From RGIG5579 sp045597125 (GTDB taxonomy: Bacteria > Bacillota > Clostridia > Oscillospirales > SIG627): DNA of 64,000 nt. The position numbers were made by a program, and so were the translations under genes. Of the stretch, positions 6,939 through 15,526 are shown piece by piece. The stretch lies in NCBI GenBank assembly GCA_045597125.1, contig JAZODR010000052.1, positions 1-64,000 on the forward strand, in the 5' to 3' direction. Each line of letters begins with the position of its first letter. The first letter of the stretch is position 1. Under the pieces are notes generated by a model. That model saw only the letters and a program-made list of their open reading frames with translations. It searched no databases and was not told the DNA's origin.

Positions 6939-8621
6939 TTAAAACCTACTTCCAAATTCAATGATTGCAACCTTAAGTCTTTCTAAAACCTTATCTTTAC
7001 CCAGAATACTCATTACGGAACATAAATCCGGGGAGGCCGCTTTGCCGGTAACCGCAATTCTTAATACCATACTGATGTCACCAACGTGCCCCTTAAAAGC
7101 CTCCGGGTTCGCTTTATATTCTTTAGGCTTTCCTGCAAAGCCTAAATCGGTGGCAAGTTTTGTAATTTTTTCAAACCAAACAGTACTGTCATCATCTGAA
7201 TTGTAAATATTACAGTAGCGCTTTAAAATTTCCACGATATCTTCATTAGAAACGTTCTCCGGCATAGGATCAAGCATTTTAAAGAATTGGTCATAGAAGA
7301 ATCCAAGATAAGAGCGGATTTCTTTCCATGTAGCAATGTCTTTTCTGGGCTTCGCTCCTCCCCTGCCGATAGAAAGAATAGCAAGAGCCTTTTTTTTATC
7401 AGCTTTTAAAGCCACGAAAAGTTCTTTATCAAATTCTTCTGTCCAAGCAAGTATCTCTTTATAAGCCTCTTCCGCGGTCATTCTGCTAATAACATTTTTA
7501 GAGACATCGCAAAGCTTCATATAATCAAACAGAGAACCCGCAGGATTCATCTTTTTATAAGAAAACGGAAATGCGGAGGCAAGCAGATCAGGATTTGCTC
7601 TGCGCCACTCTTCAAAGTTTGAATTTAAAATAGTAAGAACATACTCATATACGGAAAGAATCGGGAAACCCTCTGCTTTGTAATAGGTCAAAGCAAGCTC
7701 AGGATCTTTTCTCTTGGAAAGTTTTCTTTTACTGGTGCCATCCATTTTCATCAAAGGACCAATATGCAGATACTTGGGAATTTTGAAACCAAGCGCACGA
7801 AACAACTGTAAATGGAACGGTAATGTGGACAACCACTCATCTCCACGTACCACGTGGGTCGTATGCATCAAATGATCATCAACAGCATGCGCAAAATGAT
7901 AGGTAGGAATTCCATCAGATTTCAACAAAACATGATCAATATCATTTTCCGTTATTTCCATATTACCTTTAATCAAATCAGTAAATTTAATTTTATTTTC
8001 GATAGAGCCTGTGGAACGGAAACGCAAGACCCATGGAAGATTTTGACCAAGAGCGGATTTTATTTCATCCAGAGAGGCATCTCGCCATTTTGCCCATTTT
8101 CCAAAATATCCGAAATTCGCTTTTTCTTTCTCCTGCTGTTCATGAATGGAGTTTAATTCTTCTTCCGTGCAGAAGCAGGGATAAGCAAAGCCATCGAGCA
8201 AAAGTTTTTTTGCAAAAACGTGATAAAGATCTTTTCGCTGGCGCTGACGATAAGGTCCATAGTTACCAAAATCGCCCTGTAAAGTAGCGCCCTCATCAAA
8301 AACAATACCATAGTGGGAAAGAGTTTCTATCAATGTTTCAATTGCACCGGGAACTTCCCTTTTTGCATCTGTATCTTCAACGCGGAGAAACAAAACTCCT
8401 TCAGATTGATGACACATTCTTTCAGAAGTGAGACCTTGGACCAAATTGCCAAGATGAACAAAGCCGGTGGGGCTGGGTGCCATTCTTGAAACTACCGCGC
8501 CTTCTTTTAATTGTCTGGATGGGAATTTTTCCTCAATATCATCCGGAGTTTCGGATATATTTGGGAACAAAAGTTTGGAAAGGAGTTCTCTTTCGATGAC
8601 ATTTAACTGTTTTCGTTCCAT
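6939..8621 (-). CDS. gltX: glutamyl-tRNA synthetase (long form)
   Basis: A 560-aa class I synthetase charging tRNA-Glu. The HIGH-like motif lies in PSPTGFVHLGNL (about residue 55), after a ~45-residue N-terminal extension, and the KMSKS site reads KRKLSKRKDPE. Typical GltX is 470-490 aa; the N-terminal extension and extra length put it in a long subgroup seen in Clostridia. It is first gene of the gltX-glnS operon, transcribed from the promoter at 8652-8680. The start has AAAGG upstream. Confidence 0.95.
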   Translation of the reverse strand: MERKQLNVIERELLSKLLFPNISETPDDIEEKFPSRQLKEGAVVSRMAPSPTGFVHLGNLVQGLTSERMCHQSEGVLFLRVEDTDAKREVPGAIETLIETLSHYGIVFDEGATLQGDFGNYGPYRQRQRKDLYHVFAKKLLLDGFAYPCFCTEEELNSIHEQQEKEKANFGYFGKWAKWRDASLDEIKSALGQNLPWVLRFRSTGSIENKIKFTDLIKGNMEITENDIDHVLLKSDGIPTYHFAHAVDDHLMHTTHVVRGDEWLSTLPFHLQLFRALGFKIPKYLHIGPLMKMDGTSKRKLSKRKDPELALTYYKAEGFPILSVYEYVLTILNSNFEEWRRANPDLLASAFPFSYKKMNPAGSLFDYMKLCDVSKNVISRMTAEEAYKEILAWTEEFDKELFVALKADKKKALAILSIGRGGAKPRKDIATWKEIRSYLGFFYDQFFKMLDPMPENVSNEDIVEILKRYCNIYNSDDDSTVWFEKITKLATDLGFAGKPKEYKANPEAFKGHVGDISMVLRIAVTGKAASPDLCSVMSILGKDKVLERLKVAIIEFGSRF

Positions 8622-8651
8622 AATTAACCTTTCATTTTTGTTTATTTGAAA

Positions 8652-8680
8652 ATTATAACATCAAATTATGAATATTACAA
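8652..8680 (-). promoter_or_regulatory. sigma-A promoter of gltX-glnS
   Basis: Minus strand: TTGTAA (8675-8680), 17 bp, TATAAT (8652-8657). The leader before gltX is only about 25 nt, too short for a T-box. Confidence 0.65.
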
Positions 8681-8792
8681 TACTTTGAAGATGGTTTTTT
8701 ACCAAAAAAGATAAAGAAACTATCAAAAAAAATTATTAGACATATAAAAATGTTAAATAAATGTTAAATGTAGATTTCATCTATTTTTTTTC

Positions 8793-8821
8793 TTGAAATA
8801 ACAAGCGATTTGTTGTAAAAT
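8793..8821 (+). promoter_or_regulatory. sigma-A promoter of the oad operon
   Basis: TTGAAA (8793-8798), 17 bp, TAAAAT (8816-8821). The AT-rich 8681-8792 stretch between the two divergent promoters shows nothing else I can support. Confidence 0.7.
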
Positions 8822-8853
8822 ATCTTTTGATTGAATTTTTAGGAGGATACACT

Positions 8854-9138
8854 ATGGATATTCCAAGCTGGTTCGTAATTGTTATGGGACTAAGCACCGT
8901 TTTTATCAGTTTAATCTGCATTATTGTTCTTTGTAAAATTCTTGGCGCAGTTTGCACTTTAATTGATAAAAAACCTGCAGTTACTACTGCAACCGTTGTT
9001 GGCACTCCCGCATCCGTCAACAAAGCACAAAATCCTGTCAACAGACAAAAACTTGTTGCCGCGATCGGCGTTGCTATTGCAGAGGAATGCGATGTTGATG
9101 TAAACGCCATTCGCATTACATCAATCAAAAAAATCTGA
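8854..9138 (+). CDS. oadG: sodium-pump decarboxylase gamma subunit (OadG family)
   Basis: A 94-aa protein with one N-terminal membrane helix (about residues 7-33), a Pro/Ala/Thr linker and a conserved hydrophilic tail (LVAAIGVAIAEECDVD). OadG stabilises the decarboxylase complex by tying the alpha subunit to the membrane beta subunit. ATG 8854 follows AGGAGG at 8841-8846; the frame upstream to 8827 is leader. First gene of a five-gene operon. Confidence 0.85.
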   Translation: MDIPSWFVIVMGLSTVFISLICIIVLCKILGAVCTLIDKKPAVTTATVVGTPASVNKAQNPVNRQKLVAAIGVAIAEECDVDVNAIRITSIKKI

Positions 9139-9158
9139 AAATTTAAGGAGAAAAGAAA

Positions 9159-9497
9159 ATGAAAAAGTATCGCGTTAATGTAAACGGAACCGCTTACGAG
9201 GTTGAAATCGAATTAATTGACAACACCGAAGCCACTTCTGCTCCCGCTGCCCCCAAAGTTGAAGAAAAGGCCACTTCTATAGGTGGCGAAGCAATTAATG
9301 CTCCGATGCCCGGTACAATCCTTGCTGTGAATGTAACCGCAGGTCAAGCTATCAAGAAGGGCGATGTTCTTTTCATTCTTGAAGCGATGAAAATGGAAAA
9401 TGAAATTATGGCTCCTGCTGACGGAACCATTGCAAATGTTGCTGTTACCAAAGGAGCTACCGTTGAATCCGGCGCTGTTCTTTGCACGCTTGCATAA
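9159..9497 (+). CDS. biotin carboxyl carrier protein of Na+-translocating decarboxylase
   Basis: A 112-aa biotinyl protein: an N-terminal beta-rich stretch, an Ala/Pro/Glu linker (residues ~24-45) and a C-terminal biotinyl domain with EAMKMEN, the Lys at position 78 carrying biotin. It accepts CO2 from the carboxyltransferase (oadA) and carries it to the membrane subunit (oadB). In many OAD systems this domain is fused to OadA; here it is separate, as in methylmalonyl-CoA decarboxylase. Ribosome site AAGGAG. Confidence 0.92.
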   Translation: MKKYRVNVNGTAYEVEIELIDNTEATSAPAAPKVEEKATSIGGEAINAPMPGTILAVNVTAGQAIKKGDVLFILEAMKMENEIMAPADGTIANVAVTKGATVESGAVLCTLA

Positions 9498-9509
9498 AAC
9501 GAAAAGATT

Positions 9510-11180
9510 ATGAAAAAAGTTTTATTAATTTTATTTTCCATTCTACTTGTTGCAGGAACTTGTTTTACGGGGGTATTCGCTACCGAAAAAAGCGAAGAAT
9601 CTTTTGAGATTGCATTAATGGAAGCGATTGTTTTAGAAGAAAATGGACAATTTACTCTTTCCGTAACGCTCAAGAATTTGTCAAATGTTGCATATTCTGA
9701 ACTTCAGTGTATGGTTTTATCACAAAATGACGAAATTACCTTTGATGATAGTTGCGCGATTTTTCAGGACAGTTCCACCGGAGCTATCATCTACGGCGGC
9801 ATTATTGATTCTATTCTCCCCCGCGGAGAAGCAACAATGCTCTTCGATTTGAAGGAATGCAAAAATCCTCACGCTCAGCTAGATCTCATTGTATATTTTC
9901 CCTATAACGGTGATACTGTTTATGCAGGAGGAACATACAATGCAAAAAATGTCGGCAACAAAGAATTTACCAACATTTTAGCTGAAAAAGATACAGTTAC
10001 CAAGCTTGATGTCATTGTCAATTTTTTAAAACAAAGCGGGTTTTCTATGATTGGCGAGAACTGGAAAGTTCTTGTCATGTTTCTCATCTCCTTTGTTTTG
10101 ATTTATCTTGCAATCGTAAAGAATTTTGAGCCTCTCTTACTATTGCCTATCGCTTTTGGTATGCTTCTTACTAATCTTCCCGGAGCTGAGATGTTTCACT
10201 CGGAGCTTTTTGAAGATGGGCACATTCACTGGGATATGTTTACTACCATTGGAGCAGGTCTCCTGGATTATCTCTACCTCGGTATCAAACTTGGAATTTA
10301 TCCTTGTTTGATTTTCCTTGGCATCGGTGCCATGACGGATTTCGGTCCTTTGATTGCAAATCCCAAAAGCTTACTTTTAGGAGCAGCTGCTCAGCTTGGC
10401 ATCTTTATTACCTATTTCGGTGCATCTGAGTTCTTGGGATTCACCCCCTTGGAAGCAAGTTCTATTGGTATTATCGGCGGTGCAGACGGTCCTACTGCAA
10501 TCTTTGTTACTTCAAAGCTCGCTCCCCATTTGCTTGGACCCATCGCTGTAGCCGCATATTCTTATATGGCTCTGGTACCCTTTATCCAGCCTCCCATTAT
10601 GAAGCTTCTTACGACAAAAAAAGAACGAAGCATTGTAATGAAGACCCTTCGTCCTGTCGGAAGAAAAGAGAAGATTCTCTTCCCCATTGCCGTGACTATA
10701 TTCGTTACCCTTCTTGTACCTTCCGCAGGTCCTCTCGTAGGTTGTCTAATGCTGGGTAATTTGATGCGGGAGAGCGGCGTTGTAGAACGCATTTCTAAAG
10801 CTGCGCAGAACGAATTAATGAATATCGTAACGATCTTTCTGGGAATTTCCGTTGGCGCTACAGCAAGTGCAGAAACCTTCTTAAGTGCGCAAACCCTTTA
10901 CATTCTTTTGCTTGGTATCGTTGCTTTCAGTTTTGGTTCTGCAGGCGGTGTTTTGCTTGCAAAATTTATGAATATATTCTTGCCTAAGGAAAAAAAGATC
11001 AATCCTCTGATTGGTTCTGCCGGAGTATCTGCCGTACCTATGGCTGCCCGTGTTTCTCAGACTGTTGGTCAAAAAGAGAACCCAACCAACTTCCTTTTGA
11101 TGCACGCGATGGGTCCCAACGTTGCAGGTGTCATTGGCTCTGCGATTGCCGCCGGTGTTTTGATTGCACTCTTTGCATAG
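9510..11180 (+). CDS. oadB: Na+-translocating decarboxylase beta subunit with N-terminal exported domain
   Basis: A 556-aa protein. Residues 1-24 look like a signal peptide (Lys, hydrophobic core, small residues near VFATEK). Residues ~25-165 are soluble and beta-rich, and from ~185 the protein is a polytopic OadB with the conserved IGGADGPTAIF segment (about residue 325) that carries the Asp tied to Na+ transport. OadB decarboxylates carboxybiotin and pumps Na+ outward. Usual length is ~370-430 aa, so the leading domain is an addition. It overlaps nothing and is 12 nt after the biotin carrier. Confidence 0.92.
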   Translation: MKKVLLILFSILLVAGTCFTGVFATEKSEESFEIALMEAIVLEENGQFTLSVTLKNLSNVAYSELQCMVLSQNDEITFDDSCAIFQDSSTGAIIYGGIIDSILPRGEATMLFDLKECKNPHAQLDLIVYFPYNGDTVYAGGTYNAKNVGNKEFTNILAEKDTVTKLDVIVNFLKQSGFSMIGENWKVLVMFLISFVLIYLAIVKNFEPLLLLPIAFGMLLTNLPGAEMFHSELFEDGHIHWDMFTTIGAGLLDYLYLGIKLGIYPCLIFLGIGAMTDFGPLIANPKSLLLGAAAQLGIFITYFGASEFLGFTPLEASSIGIIGGADGPTAIFVTSKLAPHLLGPIAVAAYSYMALVPFIQPPIMKLLTTKKERSIVMKTLRPVGRKEKILFPIAVTIFVTLLVPSAGPLVGCLMLGNLMRESGVVERISKAAQNELMNIVTIFLGISVGATASAETFLSAQTLYILLLGIVAFSFGSAGGVLLAKFMNIFLPKEKKINPLIGSAGVSAVPMAARVSQTVGQKENPTNFLLMHAMGPNVAGVIGSAIAAGVLIALFA

Positions 11181-11196
11181 TATTAAGGAGAAAATT

Positions 11197-12615
11197 ATGT
11201 CTGAAAAGAAATTACTAATTACAGATACTATCCTTCGGGATGCCCATCAATCTCAAGCCGCTACCAGAATGAAGTTGGAAGATATGCTTCCCGCCTGTGA
11301 AATTTTGGATAAGATCGGCTATTGGTCTCTTGAATGCTGGGGAGGCGCAACCTTCGATGCTTGTATGAGATTTTTAAATGAAGACCCTTGGGAAAGACTT
11401 CGGACTTTGAAGAAGGCTCTTCCCAACACCAAACTGCAAATGCTTTTCCGTGGTCAGAACATCCTTGGCTACAAGCATTATGCAGATGACGTAGTTGATG
11501 CTTTCGTAAAAAAATCCATTGAAAACGGTATTGATGTAGTTCGCGTATTCGATGCTTTAAATGATACCAGAAATATGAAGCAAGCCGTTGATTCCGTAAA
11601 GAATTACGGTGGTATTTGCGAAGTTGCTATCAGCTACACCACCAGCCCTGTTCACAATCAGGAATATTTTGTTACACTTGCCAAGAAAATTGAAGAAATG
11701 GGAGCGGATGTAATCTGTATTAAGGATATGGCAAATTTGCTGCTTCCTTACGATGCATTTGAGCTGGTTAAGGCAATTAAGTCTGCCGTTTCCTGCCCCA
11801 TTCACCTGCACACCCACAACACCACCGGTACCGGTGATATGACTTATCTGATGGCATCACAGGCAGGTGTTGATATTGTTGACTGTGCACTTTCTCCCAT
11901 GGCAAACGGCACTTCTCAGCCTGCAACCGAAGCGCTTGTTGCAACCCTCAAGGGCACCGAACGTGATACCGGTTTAGATCTTGAACTAATGGCAAAAGCC
12001 GCAGCACATTTCCGCGGTGTCGCCGAAAAACTGAAACAAGATAAAATTTTGGATCCCAAGGTGCTTAACGTAGACACCAAGACACTTCTTTATCAAGTTC
12101 CCGGCGGTATGCTTTCCAATCTTCTTTCTCAGCTGAAGCAGCAGAACGCAGAAGATAAGTACTACGATGTACTTGCTGAAATCCCCCGCGTACGCCAGGA
12201 CTGCGGTTACCCTCCTCTTGTAACTCCTACCAGCCAAATTGTCGGTACTCAGGCAGTACTTAATGTTTTGATGGGCGAGCGTTATAAAATGATTTCAAAG
12301 GAAACGAAGGGTCTTCTTCGCGGTGAATATGGTCAGTTGCCTGCACCTGTAAATGAAGAAGTCAGAAAGAAGGCAATCGGTAATGATGATGTCATTACCT
12401 GTCGTCCCGCAGACCTTCTTAGTCCTGAACTAGAAAAATACTCCAAAGAAGCTGGCGATCTTGCAAAATGTGAAGAGGATGTACTTTCATATGCTCTCTT
12501 CCCTCAAGTTGCTTCTAAGTTCCTGGCTGAGAGAAATAAAGAAACGTCTTCACCCGAAAAAACAACTGAAAACATTGTAAGAGAACTTTATATCGACGAT
12601 TGTACAGCAAAATAA
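11197..12615 (+). CDS. oadA: oxaloacetate decarboxylase alpha subunit / carboxyltransferase
   Basis: A 472-aa carboxyltransferase (HMGL-like TIM barrel plus PYC/OADA domain). The metal and substrate motifs are DTILRDAHQS near residue 10, MLFRGQNILGYKHY, and HLHTHNTTG near residue 203. It moves CO2 from oxaloacetate (or a related acid) to biotin. It has no C-terminal biotinyl domain, which is supplied by the separate carrier gene. ATG 11197 has AAGGAG; the longer frame to 11164 overlaps oadB. Substrate is inferred from family resemblance; a pyruvate-carboxylase 5S-type role cannot be excluded. Confidence 0.93.
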   Translation: MSEKKLLITDTILRDAHQSQAATRMKLEDMLPACEILDKIGYWSLECWGGATFDACMRFLNEDPWERLRTLKKALPNTKLQMLFRGQNILGYKHYADDVVDAFVKKSIENGIDVVRVFDALNDTRNMKQAVDSVKNYGGICEVAISYTTSPVHNQEYFVTLAKKIEEMGADVICIKDMANLLLPYDAFELVKAIKSAVSCPIHLHTHNTTGTGDMTYLMASQAGVDIVDCALSPMANGTSQPATEALVATLKGTERDTGLDLELMAKAAAHFRGVAEKLKQDKILDPKVLNVDTKTLLYQVPGGMLSNLLSQLKQQNAEDKYYDVLAEIPRVRQDCGYPPLVTPTSQIVGTQAVLNVLMGERYKMISKETKGLLRGEYGQLPAPVNEEVRKKAIGNDDVITCRPADLLSPELEKYSKEAGDLAKCEEDVLSYALFPQVASKFLAERNKETSSPEKTTENIVRELYIDDCTAK

Positions 12616-12638
12616 TTACAACAAGAAAGGTTGAATTT

Positions 12639-13745
12639 ATGAAATTTGGTATTGTTGGACGACAGACAAGTGGATATTTTCGTTATCAAGGTTGGCCAAC
12701 CGTTGCCCGTGCAGAAGATGGAACTCTATATGCAGTTTCCTCCGGTCATAGACTCGATCATGTTTGTCCCTTTGGAAAAAATCTTATGTATGTTAGCTAC
12801 GACGAAGGCGAAACTTGGTCTGCACCGCAAATTGTTAATGACACCCATCTTGATGACCGCGATGCCGGTCTTGTGTGTTGGGGCAAAAACAATTTGCTTC
12901 TCACTTGGTTTAACAACGAACCTGACGTTTTTGATAACCCCGGAAGACAGAAAATGTATCCAAATATTCTCGAACCCTTTTCGCAGGCAATGTTAGCAAA
13001 ATGGAAAAATCTTCCTAAAGAAGAATTTGGATCATTTTCTAGAATTTCTCGCGATGGTGGCAAAACCTGGTCGGAACCCAGAAAGGCACCCGTCACTTCC
13101 CCGCACGGTCCAATTCGTAGAAAAGACGGCAGTTTCTTCTACGTAGGCGCTGAAAGATTATCCGGCTATAATATTCCAGAGAACGCAATCTGCGCTGTAG
13201 AGAGTTATGATGATGGCGAAACATGGGAGTTTGTAAGTCTTCTCCCTGCTCCCAAGGAACACAAGGGTAAACCTCTTAGCGGAGTCTGTGAACCACACTG
13301 CGTTGACTTGGGTGATGGTATAATTTTGGCTGCTGTGCGCTGTTTCCTTCTTGGTGCGAACCGTTCCATGGATCAGCATAAATTTACTATGTACTTATGT
13401 CGCTCCACGGACAACGGAAGAACCTGGGAAAAACCTGTCTTTCTGGAACGTTATGGAGCTCCCGGACATTTTATGATTCATTCTTCCGGTGTCCTGATCC
13501 TTTCTTGTGGCAAACGTGTTGATAAATATGGCCAATATGTTCGAATCAGCCGAGATAAGGGGCTCACTTGGGAAGATGACATCATGATTAGTCAAGAAGC
13601 TCCTGAGCCTGTTGTTGATCAAGGATACCCTTCAACGGTTGAACTTTCCAATGGTGATCTATTGACAACCTATTATCAGCGAATCTCGGGTGATGACCAT
13701 CCGTCAGTTCTTTACACCCGCTGGTCATTAGATGAAATTCAGTAA
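12639..13745 (+). CDS. sialidase-like (BNR/Asp-box) six-bladed propeller protein
   Basis: A 368-aa protein with five clear Asp boxes (S-x-D-x-G-x-T-W): SYDEGETW, SRDGGKTW, SYDDGETW, STDNGRTW and SRDKGLTW at about residues 53, 137, 188, 255 and 303. This predicts a sialidase-type beta-propeller. No signal peptide is present, so it should be cytoplasmic. The N-terminal RYQGWP stands where catalytic sialidases have FRIP. It starts 24 nt after oadA and ends at the operon terminator, so it is co-transcribed with the Na+ pump. Enzymatic activity is unproven. Confidence 0.85.
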   Translation: MKFGIVGRQTSGYFRYQGWPTVARAEDGTLYAVSSGHRLDHVCPFGKNLMYVSYDEGETWSAPQIVNDTHLDDRDAGLVCWGKNNLLLTWFNNEPDVFDNPGRQKMYPNILEPFSQAMLAKWKNLPKEEFGSFSRISRDGGKTWSEPRKAPVTSPHGPIRRKDGSFFYVGAERLSGYNIPENAICAVESYDDGETWEFVSLLPAPKEHKGKPLSGVCEPHCVDLGDGIILAAVRCFLLGANRSMDQHKFTMYLCRSTDNGRTWEKPVFLERYGAPGHFMIHSSGVLILSCGKRVDKYGQYVRISRDKGLTWEDDIMISQEAPEPVVDQGYPSTVELSNGDLLTTYYQRISGDDHPSVLYTRWSLDEIQ

Positions 13746-13755
13746 ACCAATTAAA

Positions 13756-13790
13756 AATGCTATGAGCAAATATGCTCATAGCATTATTTT
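13756..13790. terminator. bidirectional intrinsic terminator
   Basis: A 13-bp stem (AATGCTATGAGCA / TGCTCATAGCATT, loop AATA) between the oad operon and the convergent methylase gene, followed by a T-rich run. Confidence 0.85.
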
Positions 13791-15136
13791 TGTAAAACTG
13801 CGATATTCTCTATATGGGAAGTACGAGGAAAAAGATCTACGGGTTGAACCGAAGAAATGTTGTATCCTTTTTGGCGAAATAGAGCCAAATCGCGCGCGAA
13901 GGTATCCGGTGAACACGAAATATAGAGAACAGTTTTCAGGTTATTATTTGATATTTCCTCAATCAATTCGTTTGTTAATCCTTTTCTTGGAGGATCCAGA
14001 ATGAGCAAAGGATTTTTTACACCGATCCCTTTTATATAAGAGAAGGCATCAGCAGAATCCCCGCAAATATAATTTGCATTAGAGATTCCGTTTAAAAAAG
14101 CATTCTCACGAGCATCTTTTACTGCATCAGGGATGATTTCAACTCCGGTTATAGAACACTTGGAATGAGCAGAAATTGAAATAGAACCGATTCCGCAATA
14201 AAGATCAATGATATGATCAATTTTCTCCACACCTGCCATTGAAAAAGCAGTTCGGTATAATAATTCTGCCGCATCATGATTTACCTGATAAAATGAGAGG
14301 GGCGAAATCATAAGTTTCCGATCGGAAAATAGATCGAAAATTTTTTCTGTTCCATATAAATGAATTATCTTTTTTCCTAAAATTACATTGTTGTTTTCAG
14401 GCTGTATATTAAAACAAATAGACGCAATCTCAGGAAATTCATTTGTCATTTCGGTTACAAAATCATTCGTGCAAGGGAATACATCTTCCTTTAACACTAA
14501 ACAAAGCATAATCTGTCCCGTCGCTTGAGCAATGCGAAGATAAATATGACGAACAAGACCGCTTTGTTTCTCTTCGTTATACGGATGTATCCTATGCTCG
14601 GATAAAAAATCACAAACACGCTCAGAAATTTTAACAAAAATTGGATTTTGAATATTGCACTCTTTCAGAGCACACACTTTATGGGTCTTGGGAGCATAGA
14701 AACCGAAAACAATCTTGCCCGTTTCGTCCAAAGAGACGGGAAACTGCGCCTTATTCCGATACCCACAAATATTTTCAGTTGACAAAACGGGCAAAACCGA
14801 AACATCGGAAAGCCCCTCTTTTAAAAGAAATCCTTCAACCGATTTTGCTTTTAATTCTTTTTCATGCTCGTAGCTTATGTGTTGAAAGACACAACCTCCG
14901 CAACGAAAAAAATGCTTGCAAGCAACTTTGATTCGCTTGGAAGAAGGAATAAGAATTTCCTCGATGCGGGCAACACAGTAATTTTTCGCACACTTAATAA
15001 TCTTAATTTTACAAGTATCACCTTCAACACCTTTTTGAATAAAAACAATCATACCGTTTATTTTTGTTACACCAAAACCCAACATATTAGTTTCGGTAAT
15101 TTGCACGGTTAAAACTTGATTTTTCTGAAATATCAT
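13784..15136 (-). CDS. rlmCD: 23S rRNA (uracil-5-)-methyltransferase, RlmCD/RumA family
   Basis: A 450-aa SAM-dependent RNA m5U methylase. It has an N-terminal TRAM domain (about residues 5-60), the 4Fe-4S Cys cluster (ACKHFFRCGGCVFQ, with a further Cys downstream), SAM motif DLYCGIGSISI, the LDPPRKG motif and the catalytic Cys in YISCSPDTFARDL. B. subtilis RlmCD methylates U747 and U1939 in 23S rRNA; which uridine is modified here is not known. Monocistronic, from its own promoter. Confidence 0.92.
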   Translation of the reverse strand: MIFQKNQVLTVQITETNMLGFGVTKINGMIVFIQKGVEGDTCKIKIIKCAKNYCVARIEEILIPSSKRIKVACKHFFRCGGCVFQHISYEHEKELKAKSVEGFLLKEGLSDVSVLPVLSTENICGYRNKAQFPVSLDETGKIVFGFYAPKTHKVCALKECNIQNPIFVKISERVCDFLSEHRIHPYNEEKQSGLVRHIYLRIAQATGQIMLCLVLKEDVFPCTNDFVTEMTNEFPEIASICFNIQPENNNVILGKKIIHLYGTEKIFDLFSDRKLMISPLSFYQVNHDAAELLYRTAFSMAGVEKIDHIIDLYCGIGSISISAHSKCSITGVEIIPDAVKDARENAFLNGISNANYICGDSADAFSYIKGIGVKNPLLILDPPRKGLTNELIEEISNNNLKTVLYISCSPDTFARDLALFRQKGYNISSVQPVDLFPRTSHIENIAVLQK

Positions 15137-15175
15137 AGCAATCTTCCAACAGCCTTAAATGTATTTAATATATTT

Positions 15176-15204
15176 ATAATAGCATATATACTTAAAAAAG
15201 TCAA
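15176..15204 (-). promoter_or_regulatory. sigma-A promoter of the RlmCD-type gene
   Basis: Minus strand: TTGACT (15199-15204), 17 bp, TATTAT (15176-15181). Confidence 0.6.
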
Positions 15205-15210
15205 AGAAAC

Positions 15211-15238
15211 TTGATTTTTTAAAATTTTATGATAAAAT
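15211..15238 (+). promoter_or_regulatory. sigma-A promoter of the TSCPD-CDF unit
   Basis: TTGATT (15211-15216), 16 bp, TAAAAT (15233-15238), divergent from the methylase promoter 7 bp away. Confidence 0.55.
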
Positions 15239-15271
15239 TACTTGCAATGAATAAAATTCTCGGAGGAAAAT

Positions 15272-15526
15272 ATGCAGTTTCAGTATAAAACTAAAGGAAC
15301 CTGTTCTCAAATGATTCAATTTGATTTGGTTGAGAACAAGGTTTATAACATCGTCTTTCACGGCGGTTGTAACGGCAACCTTAAGGCGATAGCGAAACTT
15401 GTTGATGGAATGAGCGTTTCTGAAATACAAGAAAAATTGAAAGGAAATACCTGCGGCTTTCGTTCAACCTCTTGTGCTGATCAGCTTGCTATCGCAGTTT
15501 CTGCCGCAGCAAAAAATATAAAATGA
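15272..15526 (+). CDS. TSCPD domain protein (TIGR03905 family)
   Basis: An 84-aa single-domain protein with conserved Cys/Gly motifs: GTCSQ near the N-terminus, HGGCNGN in the middle and FRSTSCADQLA near the end. The TSCPD domain also occurs at the C-terminus of class II ribonucleotide reductases, where its Cys residues bind metal or take part in redox. The role of the stand-alone form is unknown. It is preceded by CGGAGG and overlaps the CDF transporter by 4 nt (ATGA). Confidence 0.85.
   Translation: MQFQYKTKGTCSQMIQFDLVENKVYNIVFHGGCNGNLKAIAKLVDGMSVSEIQEKLKGNTCGFRSTSCADQLAIAVSAAAKNIK

Noticed and set aside
8622..8651. T-box or other riboswitch before gltX
   Set aside because: The predicted leader is only about 25 nt and no T-box GGTGG-type motif or specifier stem is visible.
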